A DNA stretch of 34,799 bases from Bacteroidales bacterium (GCA_014800815.1 JAAVFI010000063.1:1-34799), one strand, 5' to 3'. Numbered from the stretch's first letter, positions 16,587 through 25,558 are shown. Made by a program: numbers and translations. The notes: generated from the sequence alone by a model not told the origin.

Positions 16587-19145
16587 ATGAAACTTTCTGT
16601 AAGCAACACCAACGCACCTGTATGGCGCGACATTACAGTAAAGAGCGAGCTTCCCGCTCAGCTCAAACCCCTCGAGGAACTCTCCAAGAACCTCTGGTGG
16701 GTATGGAACAGCGAAGGTAAAGCCCTTTTCCGTTCTCTCAATCCCGACCTCTGGCGCACTGCAGGCGAAAACCCTGTACTCCAGATTCAGGCTCTCACTT
16801 CCGACCGCATCGCCGAACTCCTCGCCGACAAGGAATTCCTCGCAAACCTCGAAAAGGTTTACGCCGACTTCAAGGAATACATGGCCAAGCCCATGCGCAA
16901 GGACGTTCCCTCGGTTTCTTATTTCTCTATGGAGTATGGCCTCTGCAACTGCCTCAAGATATATTCAGGCGGTCTCGGCGTACTCGCCGGCGACTACATC
17001 AAAGAAGCTTCCGACAGCTGCGTAGACATGACTGCCGTAGGTTTCCTCTACCGCTACGGCTACTTCACACAGTCGCTCAGCGTTGACGGTCAGCAGATTG
17101 CCAACTACGAACCCCAGAACTTCAACCAACTTCCTATCGAGCAGGTGCTCGAAGAAGACGGTCGCCCTATGATTCTTGAAGTACCTTACCCCGGCCGTAT
17201 CATCTACTGCCACATCTGGCGTGTCAACGTAGGCCGCATGAAGCTCTACCTCCTCGACACCGACTTCGACATGAACAGCGAGTTCGACCGTCCTATCACC
17301 CACAAACTCTATGGCGGCGACTGGGAAAACCGTATCAAGCAGGAATACCTCCTCGGTATCGGTGGCGTGCTCATGCTGCAGAAACTTGGCGTTAACTCGC
17401 AGCTCTACCACTGCAACGAAGGTCACGCAGCGCTCCTCAACCTCCAGCGCCTCGTCGACTATGTACAGAAAGACGGTCTTTCGTTCAACGTAGCCCTCGA
17501 GCTCGTCCGCGCATCGTCGCTCTACACCGTACACACCCCCGTACCCGCCGGTCACGACTACTTCGACGAAGGCCTCTTCGGCAAGTACATGGGCGAATAT
17601 CCCGCAAAACTCGGCATCAGCTGGAACGACCTCATGAACATGGGTCGCGAAAATCCCGATACCAACGAACGCTTCTCTATGAGCGTGTTCGCGCTCAACA
17701 CCTGCCAGGAAGCAAACGGCGTAAGCTGGCTCCACGGCGAAGTGTCGAAGAAAATGTTCGCAGGCATCTGGAAAGGTTATAGCTGGGAAGAAAGCCACGT
17801 TGGCTATGTGACCAACGGCGTGCACATGCCCACCTGGGCCGCTTCGGAGTGGAAAGAATTCTACGCAGAGAAGCTCGGCAAGCAGGTATTTGAAAACCAG
17901 AGCGACCCCGAAGCATGGAAAGGCATCTTCGAAGTGCCCGACGCTGAAATCTGGAACATGCGCCAGACGATGAAGAACAAATTCATCAACTTCGTCCGTC
18001 GCGACTTCAAGGAAAAATGGCTCGCAAACCAGGGCGACCCCGGATCGGTGGTAAACATCCTCGACCGCATCAACCCCAACGCCCTCATCATCGGTTTCGC
18101 CCGTCGTTTCGCTACCTACAAGCGTGCACACCTCCTCTTCACCGACCTCGACCGTCTTGCCAAGATTGTCAACAACGAGAAGTTCCCCGTGCAGTTCATC
18201 TTCGCAGGTAAGGCTCACCCCGCCGACGGCGCAGGTCAGGACCTCATCAAGCGCATCGTCGAAATCAGCCACCGTCCCGAGTTCCTCGGCAAGATTATCT
18301 TCCTCGAAGACTACAACATGATCGTTGCCAAGCGCCTCGTTACAGGTGTCGATATCTGGCTCAATACACCTACCCGTCCACTCGAGGCTTCCGGTACATC
18401 CGGCGAAAAGGCCGAGATGAACGGCGTCCTCAACTTCTCTGTACTCGACGGCTGGTGGTACGAAGGCTACCGCTTCAACGAGCAGGCAGGCTGGGCGCTC
18501 ACCGACAAGCGCACCTACACCGACCAGGGTCAGCAGGATAAGCTCGATGCAGCTACTATCTACTCGATGCTCGAGAACGAAATCATTCCTCTCTACTTCG
18601 AAAAGAACTCTGCAGGCTACTCACCCCGCTGGATTCAGTACATCAAGGGTTCTATCGGCGACATCGCTCCCCACTTCACCATGAAGCGCATGATCGACGA
18701 CTACATCTCCCGCTTCTACAATAAGGAAGCTGCCCGCACCAAGCGCCTCTCTGCCGACAACTTCGCCCTCGCCAAGAACATTGTGGCATGGAAAGAGAAA
18801 GTGGCAATGGACTGGAACGGCATCAAGGTGCTCGACGTACGTCACAGCGGCGAAATCAACTCTTCGCTCACCGGCGAACCCTTCCGTATTGAAGTGACCG
18901 TAGATACCAATGGTATTGGTCGTGACCTCGGTCTCGAACTCGTTATCTACCGCCAGGCCGACGGCAAAGACAACTTCCTCCGCACAGAGCAGTTCAAGGT
19001 CGTTAAGCAGGAAGGCAACATCCTCACCTACGAACTCTCTACCAAGATGAAAGATGCAGGCGTATTCCGCTACGGATTCCGTCTCTATCCCAAGAACGAA
19101 GAGCTGCCCCACCGTCAGGACTTCGCTTACACCCTCTGGTTCTAA
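16587..19145 (+). CDS. glgP: Alpha-glucan (glycogen) phosphorylase, TIGR02094 type
   Basis: An 852-residue PLP enzyme releasing glucose-1-phosphate from glycogen or maltodextrin. The N-terminal DUF3417-like part ([13 protein letters not shown]) is followed by the GT35 catalytic domain: [20 protein letters not shown], the [10 protein letters not shown] segment, and the PLP-binding lysine K608 in [14 protein letters not shown]. The DUF3417 start marks the short, archaeal/bacterial subfamily rather than the classical GlgP, though the length includes an added C-terminal beta-rich domain of about 100 residues. Codon use is strongly biased to C-ending codons, which suggests high expression. It is the second gene of the glycogen operon and ends at a hairpin terminator. 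Confidence 0.95.
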   Translation: MKLSVSNTNAPVWRDITVKSELPAQLKPLEELSKNLWWVWNSEGKALFRSLNPDLWRTAGENPVLQIQALTSDRIAELLADKEFLANLEKVYADFKEYMAKPMRKDVPSVSYFSMEYGLCNCLKIYSGGLGVLAGDYIKEASDSCVDMTAVGFLYRYGYFTQSLSVDGQQIANYEPQNFNQLPIEQVLEEDGRPMILEVPYPGRIIYCHIWRVNVGRMKLYLLDTDFDMNSEFDRPITHKLYGGDWENRIKQEYLLGIGGVLMLQKLGVNSQLYHCNEGHAALLNLQRLVDYVQKDGLSFNVALELVRASSLYTVHTPVPAGHDYFDEGLFGKYMGEYPAKLGISWNDLMNMGRENPDTNERFSMSVFALNTCQEANGVSWLHGEVSKKMFAGIWKGYSWEESHVGYVTNGVHMPTWAASEWKEFYAEKLGKQVFENQSDPEAWKGIFEVPDAEIWNMRQTMKNKFINFVRRDFKEKWLANQGDPGSVVNILDRINPNALIIGFARRFATYKRAHLLFTDLDRLAKIVNNEKFPVQFIFAGKAHPADGAGQDLIKRIVEISHRPEFLGKIIFLEDYNMIVAKRLVTGVDIWLNTPTRPLEASGTSGEKAEMNGVLNFSVLDGWWYEGYRFNEQAGWALTDKRTYTDQGQQDKLDAATIYSMLENEIIPLYFEKNSAGYSPRWIQYIKGSIGDIAPHFTMKRMIDDYISRFYNKEAARTKRLSADNFALAKNIVAWKEKVAMDWNGIKVLDVRHSGEINSSLTGEPFRIEVTVDTNGIGRDLGLELVIYRQADGKDNFLRTEQFKVVKQEGNILTYELSTKMKDAGVFRYGFRLYPKNEELPHRQDFAYTLWF

Positions 19146-19165
19146 ACCTTAAACCAACATAGCAA

Positions 19166-19198
19166 AAGGCCCCTTGGACGAGATGTCCGAGGGGCCTT
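19166..19198 (+). terminator. Hairpin after glgP
   Basis: A 14-bp stem (AAGGCCCCTTGGAC with GTCCGAGGGGCCTT, one G-U pair) has a 5-nt loop. Only a weak T-rich tract follows, so the hairpin strength must do most of the work. Confidence 0.7.
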
Positions 19199-19374
19199 CC
19201 ACGTTTCAACTATTTATCTATGAGAATCATGCAACCTCAGTAATCACTACTCTGTTGCACAACGAGGGATGCTTTCTTTTTCCTTTTGTATATATAACAA
19301 TCACAGTCCCTCTCTTGCTATCGTCACACACTTAAACTTCGCTAATAAAAGCTAACAATGAGTGTGAAGGCAGC
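19199..19374. other. Convergent intergenic region, nothing identified
   Basis: An AT-rich stretch between two terminators of convergent transcripts. I see no open frame with a start, no promoter box and no tRNA-like fold. Confidence 0.5.
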
Positions 19375-19413
19375 AAAAAAATTGCCCTGACATTACGAGA
19401 ACGTCAGGACAAT
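19375..19413 (-). terminator. Terminator of the four-gene minus-strand operon
   Basis: CCTGAC (19386-19391) pairs with GTCAGG (19403-19408), extended by ATTG/CAAT across one mismatch. On the minus strand the stem is followed by a U-run from A19375-19381. It lies 19 nt past the nitroreductase stop. Confidence 0.85.
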
Positions 19414-19432
19414 CGAGTTATAATTGCATGTG

Positions 19433-20065
19433 TCAGTTTGCTGCGGGATAGCCTATTACATTGTTCATGATAGGAATTTTATTCTCATTGAGGTCAAGCA
19501 GTTCCTTTATGGCATCGCTGTTCATCGAGCCTCTCGGGCGTGAGGCGAGGCCAAGTCCGGCGGCGGTCACATTGATGTTCTGGCATACGATACCGGCATC
19601 GATTGTAGCCATTGAAATCTGGCGGGGCTGTGTGCCTCCGAATTTATCCATATCCATTACGATAACGATGCTCACGGGAGCCGACTTAACGAAATCCTGA
19701 TGAGCGGCTACGAGGTCGCGATGATCGCCTTCGGCCACCTTCTTCAACTCATGACCGTGAGGGAGATATTCGCTTACACCGTTCTCGGTGAATACGAAAA
19801 GGCGCACCTCCTGCATGTTTCTTGCACTGGGTGCAGTCAGTTTGCCGTTCTCGCGGTTTTGGCCCAAGGCACCCCACAGCAGATTTGCAAGGTCCTGGTC
19901 TGCCAGAGCGCGGCTGTCGAATGCGGTTGTAGATTGACGCTGAGCCATAATGCCAAGCACTGCCGGGCCATTTTCAACCTGGGGTGCAGGAAGCGAAACA
20001 GTTTGAGCCGATACACCTGCAAAAGAGGTGAGCAGAATTCCGAGAATTAAACTTCTAAGTTTCAT
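19433..20065 (-). CDS. Exported nitroreductase-like (SagB/ThcOx-type) protein
   Basis: This 210-residue protein has a signal peptide (MKLRSLILGILLTSFAGVSAQ), which is unusual for flavin nitroreductases and places it outside the cytoplasm. The body follows the SagB-type pattern: RQSTTAFDSRAL (FMN phosphate contact), LLWGALGQNRENGKLTAPSARNMQ, and a C-terminal VCQNINVTAAGLGLASRPRG flavin-binding block. Its redox substrate is unknown. It is last in an operon behind an OB-fold protein (35 nt gap). How it would obtain FMN outside the cytoplasm is unclear, although export with cofactor or periplasmic loading is possible. Confidence 0.85.
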   Translation of the reverse strand: MKLRSLILGILLTSFAGVSAQTVSLPAPQVENGPAVLGIMAQRQSTTAFDSRALADQDLANLLWGALGQNRENGKLTAPSARNMQEVRLFVFTENGVSEYLPHGHELKKVAEGDHRDLVAAHQDFVKSAPVSIVIVMDMDKFGGTQPRQISMATIDAGIVCQNINVTAAGLGLASRPRGSMNSDAIKELLDLNENKIPIMNNVIGYPAAN

Positions 20066-20100
20066 TGTATGGGCTTATTGGAGTGTGCTATCTTATGTCA

Positions 20101-20556
20101 TCAAGGCTTTTTACCGTTTACCGATACTATCTTTGACTGCTTTACAAGAACAATATCATACTCATCGATATAGCCTCTGACTTCGCCATTCATGACGACT
20201 TTATCACCTTTACTTACATGACGCAGTTTCAGATAATCGCTGAATGGTAATACACATAATGCGCGAGCTTTACCACCTTTTGTATCTGAAAGTTCTACTG
20301 ATGGCAGTCCGTAAACATCCGGACCGACCTTGACTGCGTAACCACTGATATTAACTCTAGGAGCAGCGTTGTTGGATTTACCATTTTCGGATTTACCCTT
20401 TTTTATTGAACCTTGCTCCTTCGTAATATTATATACTTCAAGCACAGTCTTGTTGTCGTTATCTTTCAGTTTGGCCGATGCCTGTGTTTGAGCGAAGCCC
20501 GATACAGCAGTGAGAACAGCCAAAAATATGGATAATACCGTCTTTCTGAAATTCAT
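20101..20556 (-). CDS. Exported OB-fold (tRNA_anti-like) protein
   Basis: A 151-residue protein with a signal peptide (MNFRKTVLSIFLAVLTAVSGFAQ) and an OB-fold-like domain of about 95 residues. A Lys/Asn-rich linker (KKGKSENGKSNN) separates KTVLEVYNITKEQG from the conserved part VNISGYAVKVGPDVYGLPSVEL. The KGDKVVMNGEVRGY strand-loop-strand is the typical end of tRNA_anti-like OB domains. It is a close paralogue of the product of 21754-22089: PFSDYLKLRHV and VNISGYAVKVGPDV are identical in both. Ligand and role are unknown. It lies 44 nt after the metallophosphoesterase gene. Confidence 0.75.
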   Translation of the reverse strand: MNFRKTVLSIFLAVLTAVSGFAQTQASAKLKDNDNKTVLEVYNITKEQGSIKKGKSENGKSNNAAPRVNISGYAVKVGPDVYGLPSVELSDTKGGKARALCVLPFSDYLKLRHVSKGDKVVMNGEVRGYIDEYDIVLVKQSKIVSVNGKKP

Positions 20557-20600
20557 TGTTATATTCTATTAAATTAAATAAATTATTGATTATCTTAATA

Positions 20601-21743
20601 TTAGCGCTTGAGAGTAAGAACGTCGATAGTAGGATATACTCCGAAGCGGAATGCAATGTTGCCTCCCACACCTGTGCTTACGTATAGCTGCTGATCGCCC
20701 TCCCTGTATAGTCCGCTCCATTCAGGATAAGACCACTCTGCAGGAGAGAAATTTCCGATGCGGAACTGCATGGCGTGCGTATGTCCGGCAAGCATCAGTG
20801 GGATGTCGGTAGTCGTCAACACCTCCCTGTGCCAATGCGACGGGTCGTGCGAAAGGAGAATGGTGCATTCATCTTCCGGGACTCCTTTCATTGCTTTCTT
20901 CAAATCGGACTTATCGGGGAAATGTCCGCTACCGGCGTTCTCCACGCCAACGATTGCTATGCTATCGTTACCACGCTTGATCTGCACTGCTTCGTTACGC
21001 AGCAGATTCCAGCCCATCGACTCCTCCGACTTGACTACACGTGCAAGTGCCCGTTCAGGTGTATCATCACCCTTATATCGGTGATATATACAGTAATCAT
21101 GATTTCCGAGCACCGAGATTACACCGTCGGGCGCTTTAAGGCGGCTGAGCACCTCCGTGAACTGAGGCAGCTCCTCAGGCGAGGTGTTTACAAGGTCGCC
21201 GGTGAAGACTATAAGGTCAGGCTTGAGCGAATTGACCGTATCGACAATTCTGTCGACAGCGCCGGGTGTAGCCCCGTACACTCCGATATGAAAGTCAGTG
21301 AGTTGGGCTATGCGGTAGCCCTCGAAATTCTCGGGCAGATCGGGAATGTTTATATCAGTATTCTTCACCTCCAGCCTGCGCCAGCCGAATACCGACCCAT
21401 ATACCGCTATGACAAACCATACTGCCGCAATGCCTGCGCCGGCCCATGATAATACAGGATACAGCGGATGCCATATAAGCCCAAGACCTTTACCCAAAAG
21501 TGAAAACAAGGTAAAGGCCAGAGTGGGCAGAAATACACAGATAGTAATCCACATCACGCCGTTGAGAATCATCTGACGCGTGTCGCCGGTGAAATACATC
21601 CACAGTATCAGAGCCCAATATATCAGGGCCGGCAGGAAGAGCCAACCCTTGGCAAACCACGAAACACTACTCATGACCGACGATGTGATATACACGTCGG
21701 CCAGAGTGAGCAGTAGGGCTAATATACTAAGTATTACAGCCAT
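20601..21743 (-). CDS. Membrane-anchored metallophosphoesterase
   Basis: This 380-residue calcineurin-like phosphoesterase has four hydrophobic segments in the first 120 residues, so the catalytic domain is tethered to the inner membrane. All dimetal motifs are present: DFH (D150, H152), GD (182-183), GNHD (213-216), the H299 site in LLSHDPSHW, and GHTH (320-323). The layout matches YkoQ/YaeI-type enzymes, some of which act on lipid-linked diphosphates; the actual substrate is not known. It is flanked on both sides by paralogous OB-fold genes (gaps 10 and 44 nt) in one operon. Confidence 0.93.
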   Translation of the reverse strand: MAVILSILALLLTLADVYITSSVMSSVSWFAKGWLFLPALIYWALILWMYFTGDTRQMILNGVMWITICVFLPTLAFTLFSLLGKGLGLIWHPLYPVLSWAGAGIAAVWFVIAVYGSVFGWRRLEVKNTDINIPDLPENFEGYRIAQLTDFHIGVYGATPGAVDRIVDTVNSLKPDLIVFTGDLVNTSPEELPQFTEVLSRLKAPDGVISVLGNHDYCIYHRYKGDDTPERALARVVKSEESMGWNLLRNEAVQIKRGNDSIAIVGVENAGSGHFPDKSDLKKAMKGVPEDECTILLSHDPSHWHREVLTTTDIPLMLAGHTHAMQFRIGNFSPAEWSYPEWSGLYREGDQQLYVSTGVGGNIAFRFGVYPTIDVLTLKR

Positions 21744-21753
21744 AAGTAGCAGA

Positions 21754-22089
21754 TCAGAGCTTCTTATCGTTTACAATCTCGATTTTCGATTGCTTCATAA
21801 GTGCGATGTCATACTGAGGTACATAACCTCTGACTTCACCATTAATGACAACTTTATCACCTTTATGCACGTGACGCAGTTTCAGATAGTCTGAGAAGGG
21901 TAGCACGCAAAGAACACGTGCAATGCCATTCTCCCTCTCGGAAACTTCTACTGAAGGGAGTCCAAATACATCCGGCCCGACCTTCACTGCATAGCCGGAA
22001 ATATTTACTCTCACAGGCTTCTCAAGATGTCCCTGTGGTTTTACGATATTGTAGACCTCTATAGCGGTCATATTATCATTCTCTTTCAT
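21754..22089 (-). CDS. OB-fold protein without signal peptide (paralogue of 20101-20556)
   Basis: A 111-residue protein that begins directly at the domain (MKENDNMTAIEVYNIVKPQG) with no signal peptide, so it should be cytoplasmic. The rest aligns closely with the exported paralogue: VNISGYAVKVGPDVFGLPSVEV, VLCVLPFSDYLKLRHVHKGD, VVINGEVRGYVPQYDIALMK. The linker of the paralogue is shortened. It is the first gene of the minus-strand operon, 10 nt before the phosphoesterase. Either it is a true cytoplasmic form, or its signal-encoding 5' end was lost; no upstream in-frame signal sequence is apparent in the AT-rich region. Confidence 0.78.
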   Translation of the reverse strand: MKENDNMTAIEVYNIVKPQGHLEKPVRVNISGYAVKVGPDVFGLPSVEVSERENGIARVLCVLPFSDYLKLRHVHKGDKVVINGEVRGYVPQYDIALMKQSKIEIVNDKKL

Positions 22090-22178
22090 AGCGTATTATA
22101 TTTTTTAGAGTTTTGCTATAATTTGCATAATGTTCAATATTTACTTAATTGTCTTCTTCATTCTTTTACATTTTTGTC

Positions 22179-22193
22179 GTTCTATAATAGAAC
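22179..22193. promoter_or_regulatory. Perfect 15-bp palindrome, candidate operator
   Basis: GTTCTAT-A-ATAGAAC is a perfect inverted repeat in the intergenic region between the divergent OB-fold operon and the AraC-type gene. It may be a regulator-binding site, but no protein can be assigned. Confidence 0.4.
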
Positions 22194-22267
22194 AAAACAA
22201 AACGACTATTTGACTTGAACAATAAGACTTAAATATTAAACATATTGACCTATTGTAGCAATGGGGT

Positions 22268-22290
22268 AATATTCAAATTTGAATATTCAA
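22268..22290. promoter_or_regulatory. Perfect 20-bp palindrome with overlapping direct repeat
   Basis: AATATTCAAATTTGAATATT (22268-22287) is a perfect palindrome. The word ATATTCAA also recurs as a direct repeat at 22269-22276 and 22283-22290 (14-bp period). It lies about 80 bp before the AraC-type promoter. A direct-repeat operator would suit an AraC-type regulator. Confidence 0.45.
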
Positions 22291-22349
22291 TGATTTTACA
22301 AAATTACATTAAGACTGAATCACTGATATTGACTAATAGTCCCCAATTA

Positions 22350-22381
22350 TTTGCATAAAAGGATCATTCTCCCTAATTTTG
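22350..22381 (+). promoter_or_regulatory. Promoter of the AraC-type gene, nearly abutting its start codon
   Basis: TTTG at 22350-22353 and TAATTTTG at 22374-22381 have a 20-nt spacer. The ATG is at 22386, only 4 nt after the box, so the predicted transcript starts at or next to the start codon. Confidence 0.7.
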
Positions 22382-22385
22382 CTAA

Positions 22386-23207
22386 ATGGAAATATCAGTA
22401 AACAATCGAATTATCGTCAGCCGTAACTTTTTAGATTTCTGTTCGCAGTCATATAAGGGGTTTATCATACATTTTATATGTGAATCCGGTTCCGCAGAAT
22501 TTTTATGTGGAGAACAGTGGTTTCGTGTCACAGCCGGTTGCCTGATGGCCTTACCTGATGCCGGAGCAATACGTAATATCGTTTGTGACAACGATTTTAA
22601 GTGTCTCTTTGTACTGGTTTCAGATAAGTTATTACATTCGCTGCTTCCGGCACGTAACTATTCGATAAGCGGTCATCTTAAACTCTTTTCAAATCCGATA
22701 ATCTCTGTCAGCCCGGAGCAAATGGAAGTGTTTAGGGATGATATCCTCATGGTAGAAAAGAGAGTAGGGGATACCGACCATAAATTCTACGATGAAATGA
22801 TAGGCGGCCTGCTGCGAACGCTTGTATACGATTTCTTCGACATCCACTCTGAATTTTCCGAGACCATTCCCGAATCCAACCGCGCATCGGAAATCTCGCG
22901 GCAGTTTTTCCTGATGCTTGAGAGCGGCAAGGTGAAATACGACCGCGAGCCTGAACAGTATGCCTCGGCTCTCAATGTCACCAGGAAATATCTTAATTCA
23001 GTGATTAAACGCCTGACAGGTAACACCGTATCCTATCACATCAACCGTACGGCTCGCGCGATGATAATTGACTATCTTAAGGAGAATAAGCTCTCAATCT
23101 CGCAGATTGCCGACGAAATGAATTTCGCATCTTTGGAATATTTCAGCCGCTACTGCAAGAAACATCTGGGTGTTTCACCGTCGAGATACCGCCTTTCTCA
23201 GAAGTAG
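22386..23207 (+). CDS. AraC-family transcriptional regulator
   Basis: A 273-residue DNA-binding regulator. The N-terminal 165 residues form a cupin-like sensor region (GFIIHFICESGSAEFLCGEQWFRV) with no recognised ligand. The C-terminal pair of helix-turn-helix units spans about 175-270: YASALNVTRKYLNSVIKRLTG and then LSISQIADEMNFASLEYFSRYCKKHLGVSPSRYR, the signature end of the AraC HTH. It is divergent from the OB-fold/phosphoesterase operon across 296 bp, which makes that operon and its own gene the likeliest targets. This is inferred from position only. An A/T-rich 5' part contrasts with the GC-rich 3' part. Confidence 0.93.
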   Translation: MEISVNNRIIVSRNFLDFCSQSYKGFIIHFICESGSAEFLCGEQWFRVTAGCLMALPDAGAIRNIVCDNDFKCLFVLVSDKLLHSLLPARNYSISGHLKLFSNPIISVSPEQMEVFRDDILMVEKRVGDTDHKFYDEMIGGLLRTLVYDFFDIHSEFSETIPESNRASEISRQFFLMLESGKVKYDREPEQYASALNVTRKYLNSVIKRLTGNTVSYHINRTARAMIIDYLKENKLSISQIADEMNFASLEYFSRYCKKHLGVSPSRYRLSQK

Positions 23208-23293
23208 CACTATTCTACTTTTATCGGAGCAATAAAATCAATACGGCCGACGTTAAAGACCTGCGCGATAACGAATAACTCTTATCCACCCAC

Positions 23294-23334
23294 AAAAAAA
23301 ATTCGGGGTCGGTTCCTGCTGGAGCCGATCCCGA
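23294..23334 (-). terminator. Terminator of htpG
   Basis: A 14-bp stem (TCGGGGTCGGTTCC with GGAGCCGATCCCGA, with G-U pairs) and TGCT loop are followed on the minus strand by an 8-U run. It lies 29 nt after the htpG stop. Confidence 0.9.
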
Positions 23335-23363
23335 TTTATATTAAGTATATGAAAACTATGGGC

Positions 23364-25412
23364 TTATTTCTGCATCATTGCCACGGTGCGGGCAATGAAG
23401 TCGGAGAGGTTGGAGCCGCGGAGAAGACCGTTGCCGAGGAGGGCGAGGTCCACGAGCTGCTTGGCGGTATCGGCTTTCTTGCCGTATTCGTTTATCGCGT
23501 CGCTCATCTTAGTGCGGGCGTCGGCCACTTCCCTTTCAAGGTCTGCTATGCGGGCGTCGTCCTCGGCTGAAGTCTTGCCTTCTGGAGCAGCCTTGCGGAT
23601 AGCGTCGGCCTCGGCATTCTTGCTGTCAATTGTCTGCAGCAGAGGTTCTACAGTGGCGAGGAGGGCATCGTCGGCCTTGGCGGTGATGTCCTTCACGAGC
23701 GGGTGCTCGGTGTTGACCACGAGAGAGTAGCTGTCGGGCAGTTCGCCGTAGAAATTCATCTGGGGCTGCATTGCCGCCATCTCTTTCATTCGGCGCATAT
23801 ACTCATTCTGAGTCAGCACGATAGGCTGTGCATTTTCGCCGAGAGCCTCGAACTGAACCACAAACGATGCCTTCTCAACCTTCGCGGTATCAGAGTTGAA
23901 GAGCTGTGAGAGAATTGCAGTCTGCGCGGGTGTGAGATTAGCGCTCTTGCGGTCGTTCTTGCGGATGAGATTGTCTACCACGTTGGCATCAACACGCACG
24001 AGCTGTACATTTTCGAGCTTGTGTTCGAGGAGGCCTACAAAGTGGTTGTCGAGCTGACCGTCGAGGAGGAGCACATTGTAGCCCTTGTCATTGGCAGCCT
24101 TGATGTAGTTGTACTGTGCCTGCTTGTCGGTAGCGTAGAGGTATACGATTTTACCCTCCGAGTTGGTCTGCGAAGCTTCGACAAGAGTCTTGTACTCGTC
24201 GAGGGTGAAGTATTGACCTTCGGTGTCCTTGAGGAGCATGAATTTGAGAGCTGCGTCGCAGAACTTCTCATCGGTGAGCATACCGTACACAATGAAGATG
24301 CGGATATCGTCCCACTTCTTCTCGAATTCCTTGCGGTCGGCGCGGAAAAGTTCGTCGAGGCGCGAGGCCACTTTCTTGGTGATGTAACCCGAAATTTTCT
24401 TCACTGCCGTATCGGCCTGCAGATAGCTTCGCGATACGTTGAGGGGGATGTCGGGCGAATCAATCACACCCTGCATGAGCTGCATGAACTCAGGCACGAC
24501 ACCTTCTACAGAGTCGGTTACGTACACCTGATTGCAGTAGAGCTGGATGCGGTTGCGGTTGATATCGAAGTTGTTCTTGATTTTCGGGAAGTAGAGGATA
24601 CCGGTCAGCGTGAAGGGGTAGTCTACATTGAGGTGAATCCAGAAAAGAGGATCTTCCTCGCCGGGATAGAGCTCCTGATAGAACTTGCGGTAGTCTTCGT
24701 CGGTAAGTTCCGAAGGCTTCTTCATCCACTGGGGCTCGGTGGCGTTGACCACGAGGTCGCGGTCGGTGGCCTCCCACTTGCCGTCTTTCCACTCCATTTC
24801 CTTACCCGAAACAACGGGCGCGGGCAGGAAGCGGCAATATTTGCGGAGAAGCAGGTCGACACGCTGCTGCTCGAGGAATTCCTTGCTGTCCTGGTCTATG
24901 TACAGAATGATGTCGGTACCGCGCTCGGTGCGGTCGCCTTTCTCCATAGAGTATTCGGGCGAGCCGTCGCAAGTCCAGCGTACGGGTTCCGCGCCTTCCT
25001 TATAGCTGAGAGAGTTGATGACAACCTTTTCGGCCACCATGAAAGCGGAATAGAATCCGAGACCGAAGTGGCCTATGATGCTGTTGGCGTTATCCTTGTA
25101 TTTGTTGAGGAAATCTTCCGCACCCGAGAATGCTATCTGATTGATGTACTTGTCCACATCTTCGGCATCCATGCCGATACCGTGGTCGGAGATAGTGAGA
25201 GTGCCGGCTTCCTTGTCGATAGTCACGCGCACTTCGAGTTTGCCTACTTCGCCTTTGAAATCGCCGAAGTTGGCAAGCGTACGCAACTTCTGCGATGCGT
25301 CTACGGCATTCGATACAAGTTCGCGGAGGAAGATTTCATGGTCGCTGTAAAGAAATTTTTTGATGACGGGAAAGATATTTTCCGTCGTTACTCCAATAGT
25401 TCCTTTTTGCAT
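23364..25412 (-). CDS. htpG: Molecular chaperone HtpG (Hsp90)
   Basis: A cytosolic ATP-dependent Hsp90 chaperone of 682 residues. The N-terminal GHKL ATPase shows E31 and N35 in LRELVSNAVDA, D77 in DHGIGM, and the lid glycines in IGHFGLGFYSAFMVA. The middle domain (PFTLTGILYFPK; NRIQLYCNQVYVTD; NVSRSYLQAD) and the dimerisation domain with a long charged helix near the C-terminus follow. I start at the ATG at 25412 (MQKGTIGVTTENIFP) because family members begin here; the upstream ATG at 25445 adds 11 non-conserved residues. Stress induction is usual for the family but no CIRCE element is visible. Confidence 0.96.
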   Translation of the reverse strand: MQKGTIGVTTENIFPVIKKFLYSDHEIFLRELVSNAVDASQKLRTLANFGDFKGEVGKLEVRVTIDKEAGTLTISDHGIGMDAEDVDKYINQIAFSGAEDFLNKYKDNANSIIGHFGLGFYSAFMVAEKVVINSLSYKEGAEPVRWTCDGSPEYSMEKGDRTERGTDIILYIDQDSKEFLEQQRVDLLLRKYCRFLPAPVVSGKEMEWKDGKWEATDRDLVVNATEPQWMKKPSELTDEDYRKFYQELYPGEEDPLFWIHLNVDYPFTLTGILYFPKIKNNFDINRNRIQLYCNQVYVTDSVEGVVPEFMQLMQGVIDSPDIPLNVSRSYLQADTAVKKISGYITKKVASRLDELFRADRKEFEKKWDDIRIFIVYGMLTDEKFCDAALKFMLLKDTEGQYFTLDEYKTLVEASQTNSEGKIVYLYATDKQAQYNYIKAANDKGYNVLLLDGQLDNHFVGLLEHKLENVQLVRVDANVVDNLIRKNDRKSANLTPAQTAILSQLFNSDTAKVEKASFVVQFEALGENAQPIVLTQNEYMRRMKEMAAMQPQMNFYGELPDSYSLVVNTEHPLVKDITAKADDALLATVEPLLQTIDSKNAEADAIRKAAPEGKTSAEDDARIADLEREVADARTKMSDAINEYGKKADTAKQLVDLALLGNGLLRGSNLSDFIARTVAMMQK

Positions 25413-25441
25413 AGTATATAGGGTTTTTCCAAGTAAGTCTT

Positions 25442-25449
25442 GCAAATTA
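25442..25449 (-). promoter_or_regulatory. Possible -7 box for htpG
   Basis: The minus strand reads TAATTTGC, one base short of TAnnTTTG, 29 nt before the ATG. No clear TTTG lies at the standard distance upstream. Confidence 0.35.
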
Positions 25450-25467
25450 GTTTATATTAAAATTTGA

Positions 25468-25558
25468 AGTAGTTATGAGCGAGATTCGTACTTGCGAAGA
25501 AGGAGTTATGGGGCTCCATAATGACTGATGAGTAAGCGCGAAGATTGCCATAACTACT
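25468..25558. repeat. Structured 91-bp inverted-repeat element
   Basis: AGTAGTTATG (25468-25477) pairs perfectly with CATAACTACT (25549-25558). Inside are TTCG..CGAA and TTATGG-GGCT-CCATAA hairpins, giving a multi-branched fold. The word AGTTATG occurs twice forward and once inverted. It lies in the 344-bp divergent region between htpG and the clostripain gene. It may be a MITE-like remnant, a structured RNA or a regulatory site. Confidence 0.45.

Noticed and set aside
16965-18272. 435-codon open frame antisense to glgP
   Set aside because: Same effect of C-ending codons on the opposite strand; low-complexity Val/Glu/Ala/His composition and no family resemblance.
24021-25421. 466-codon open frame antisense to htpG
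   Set aside because: It mirrors the codon-biased htpG sequence, has no promoter or start context, and htpG is certain by its motifs.
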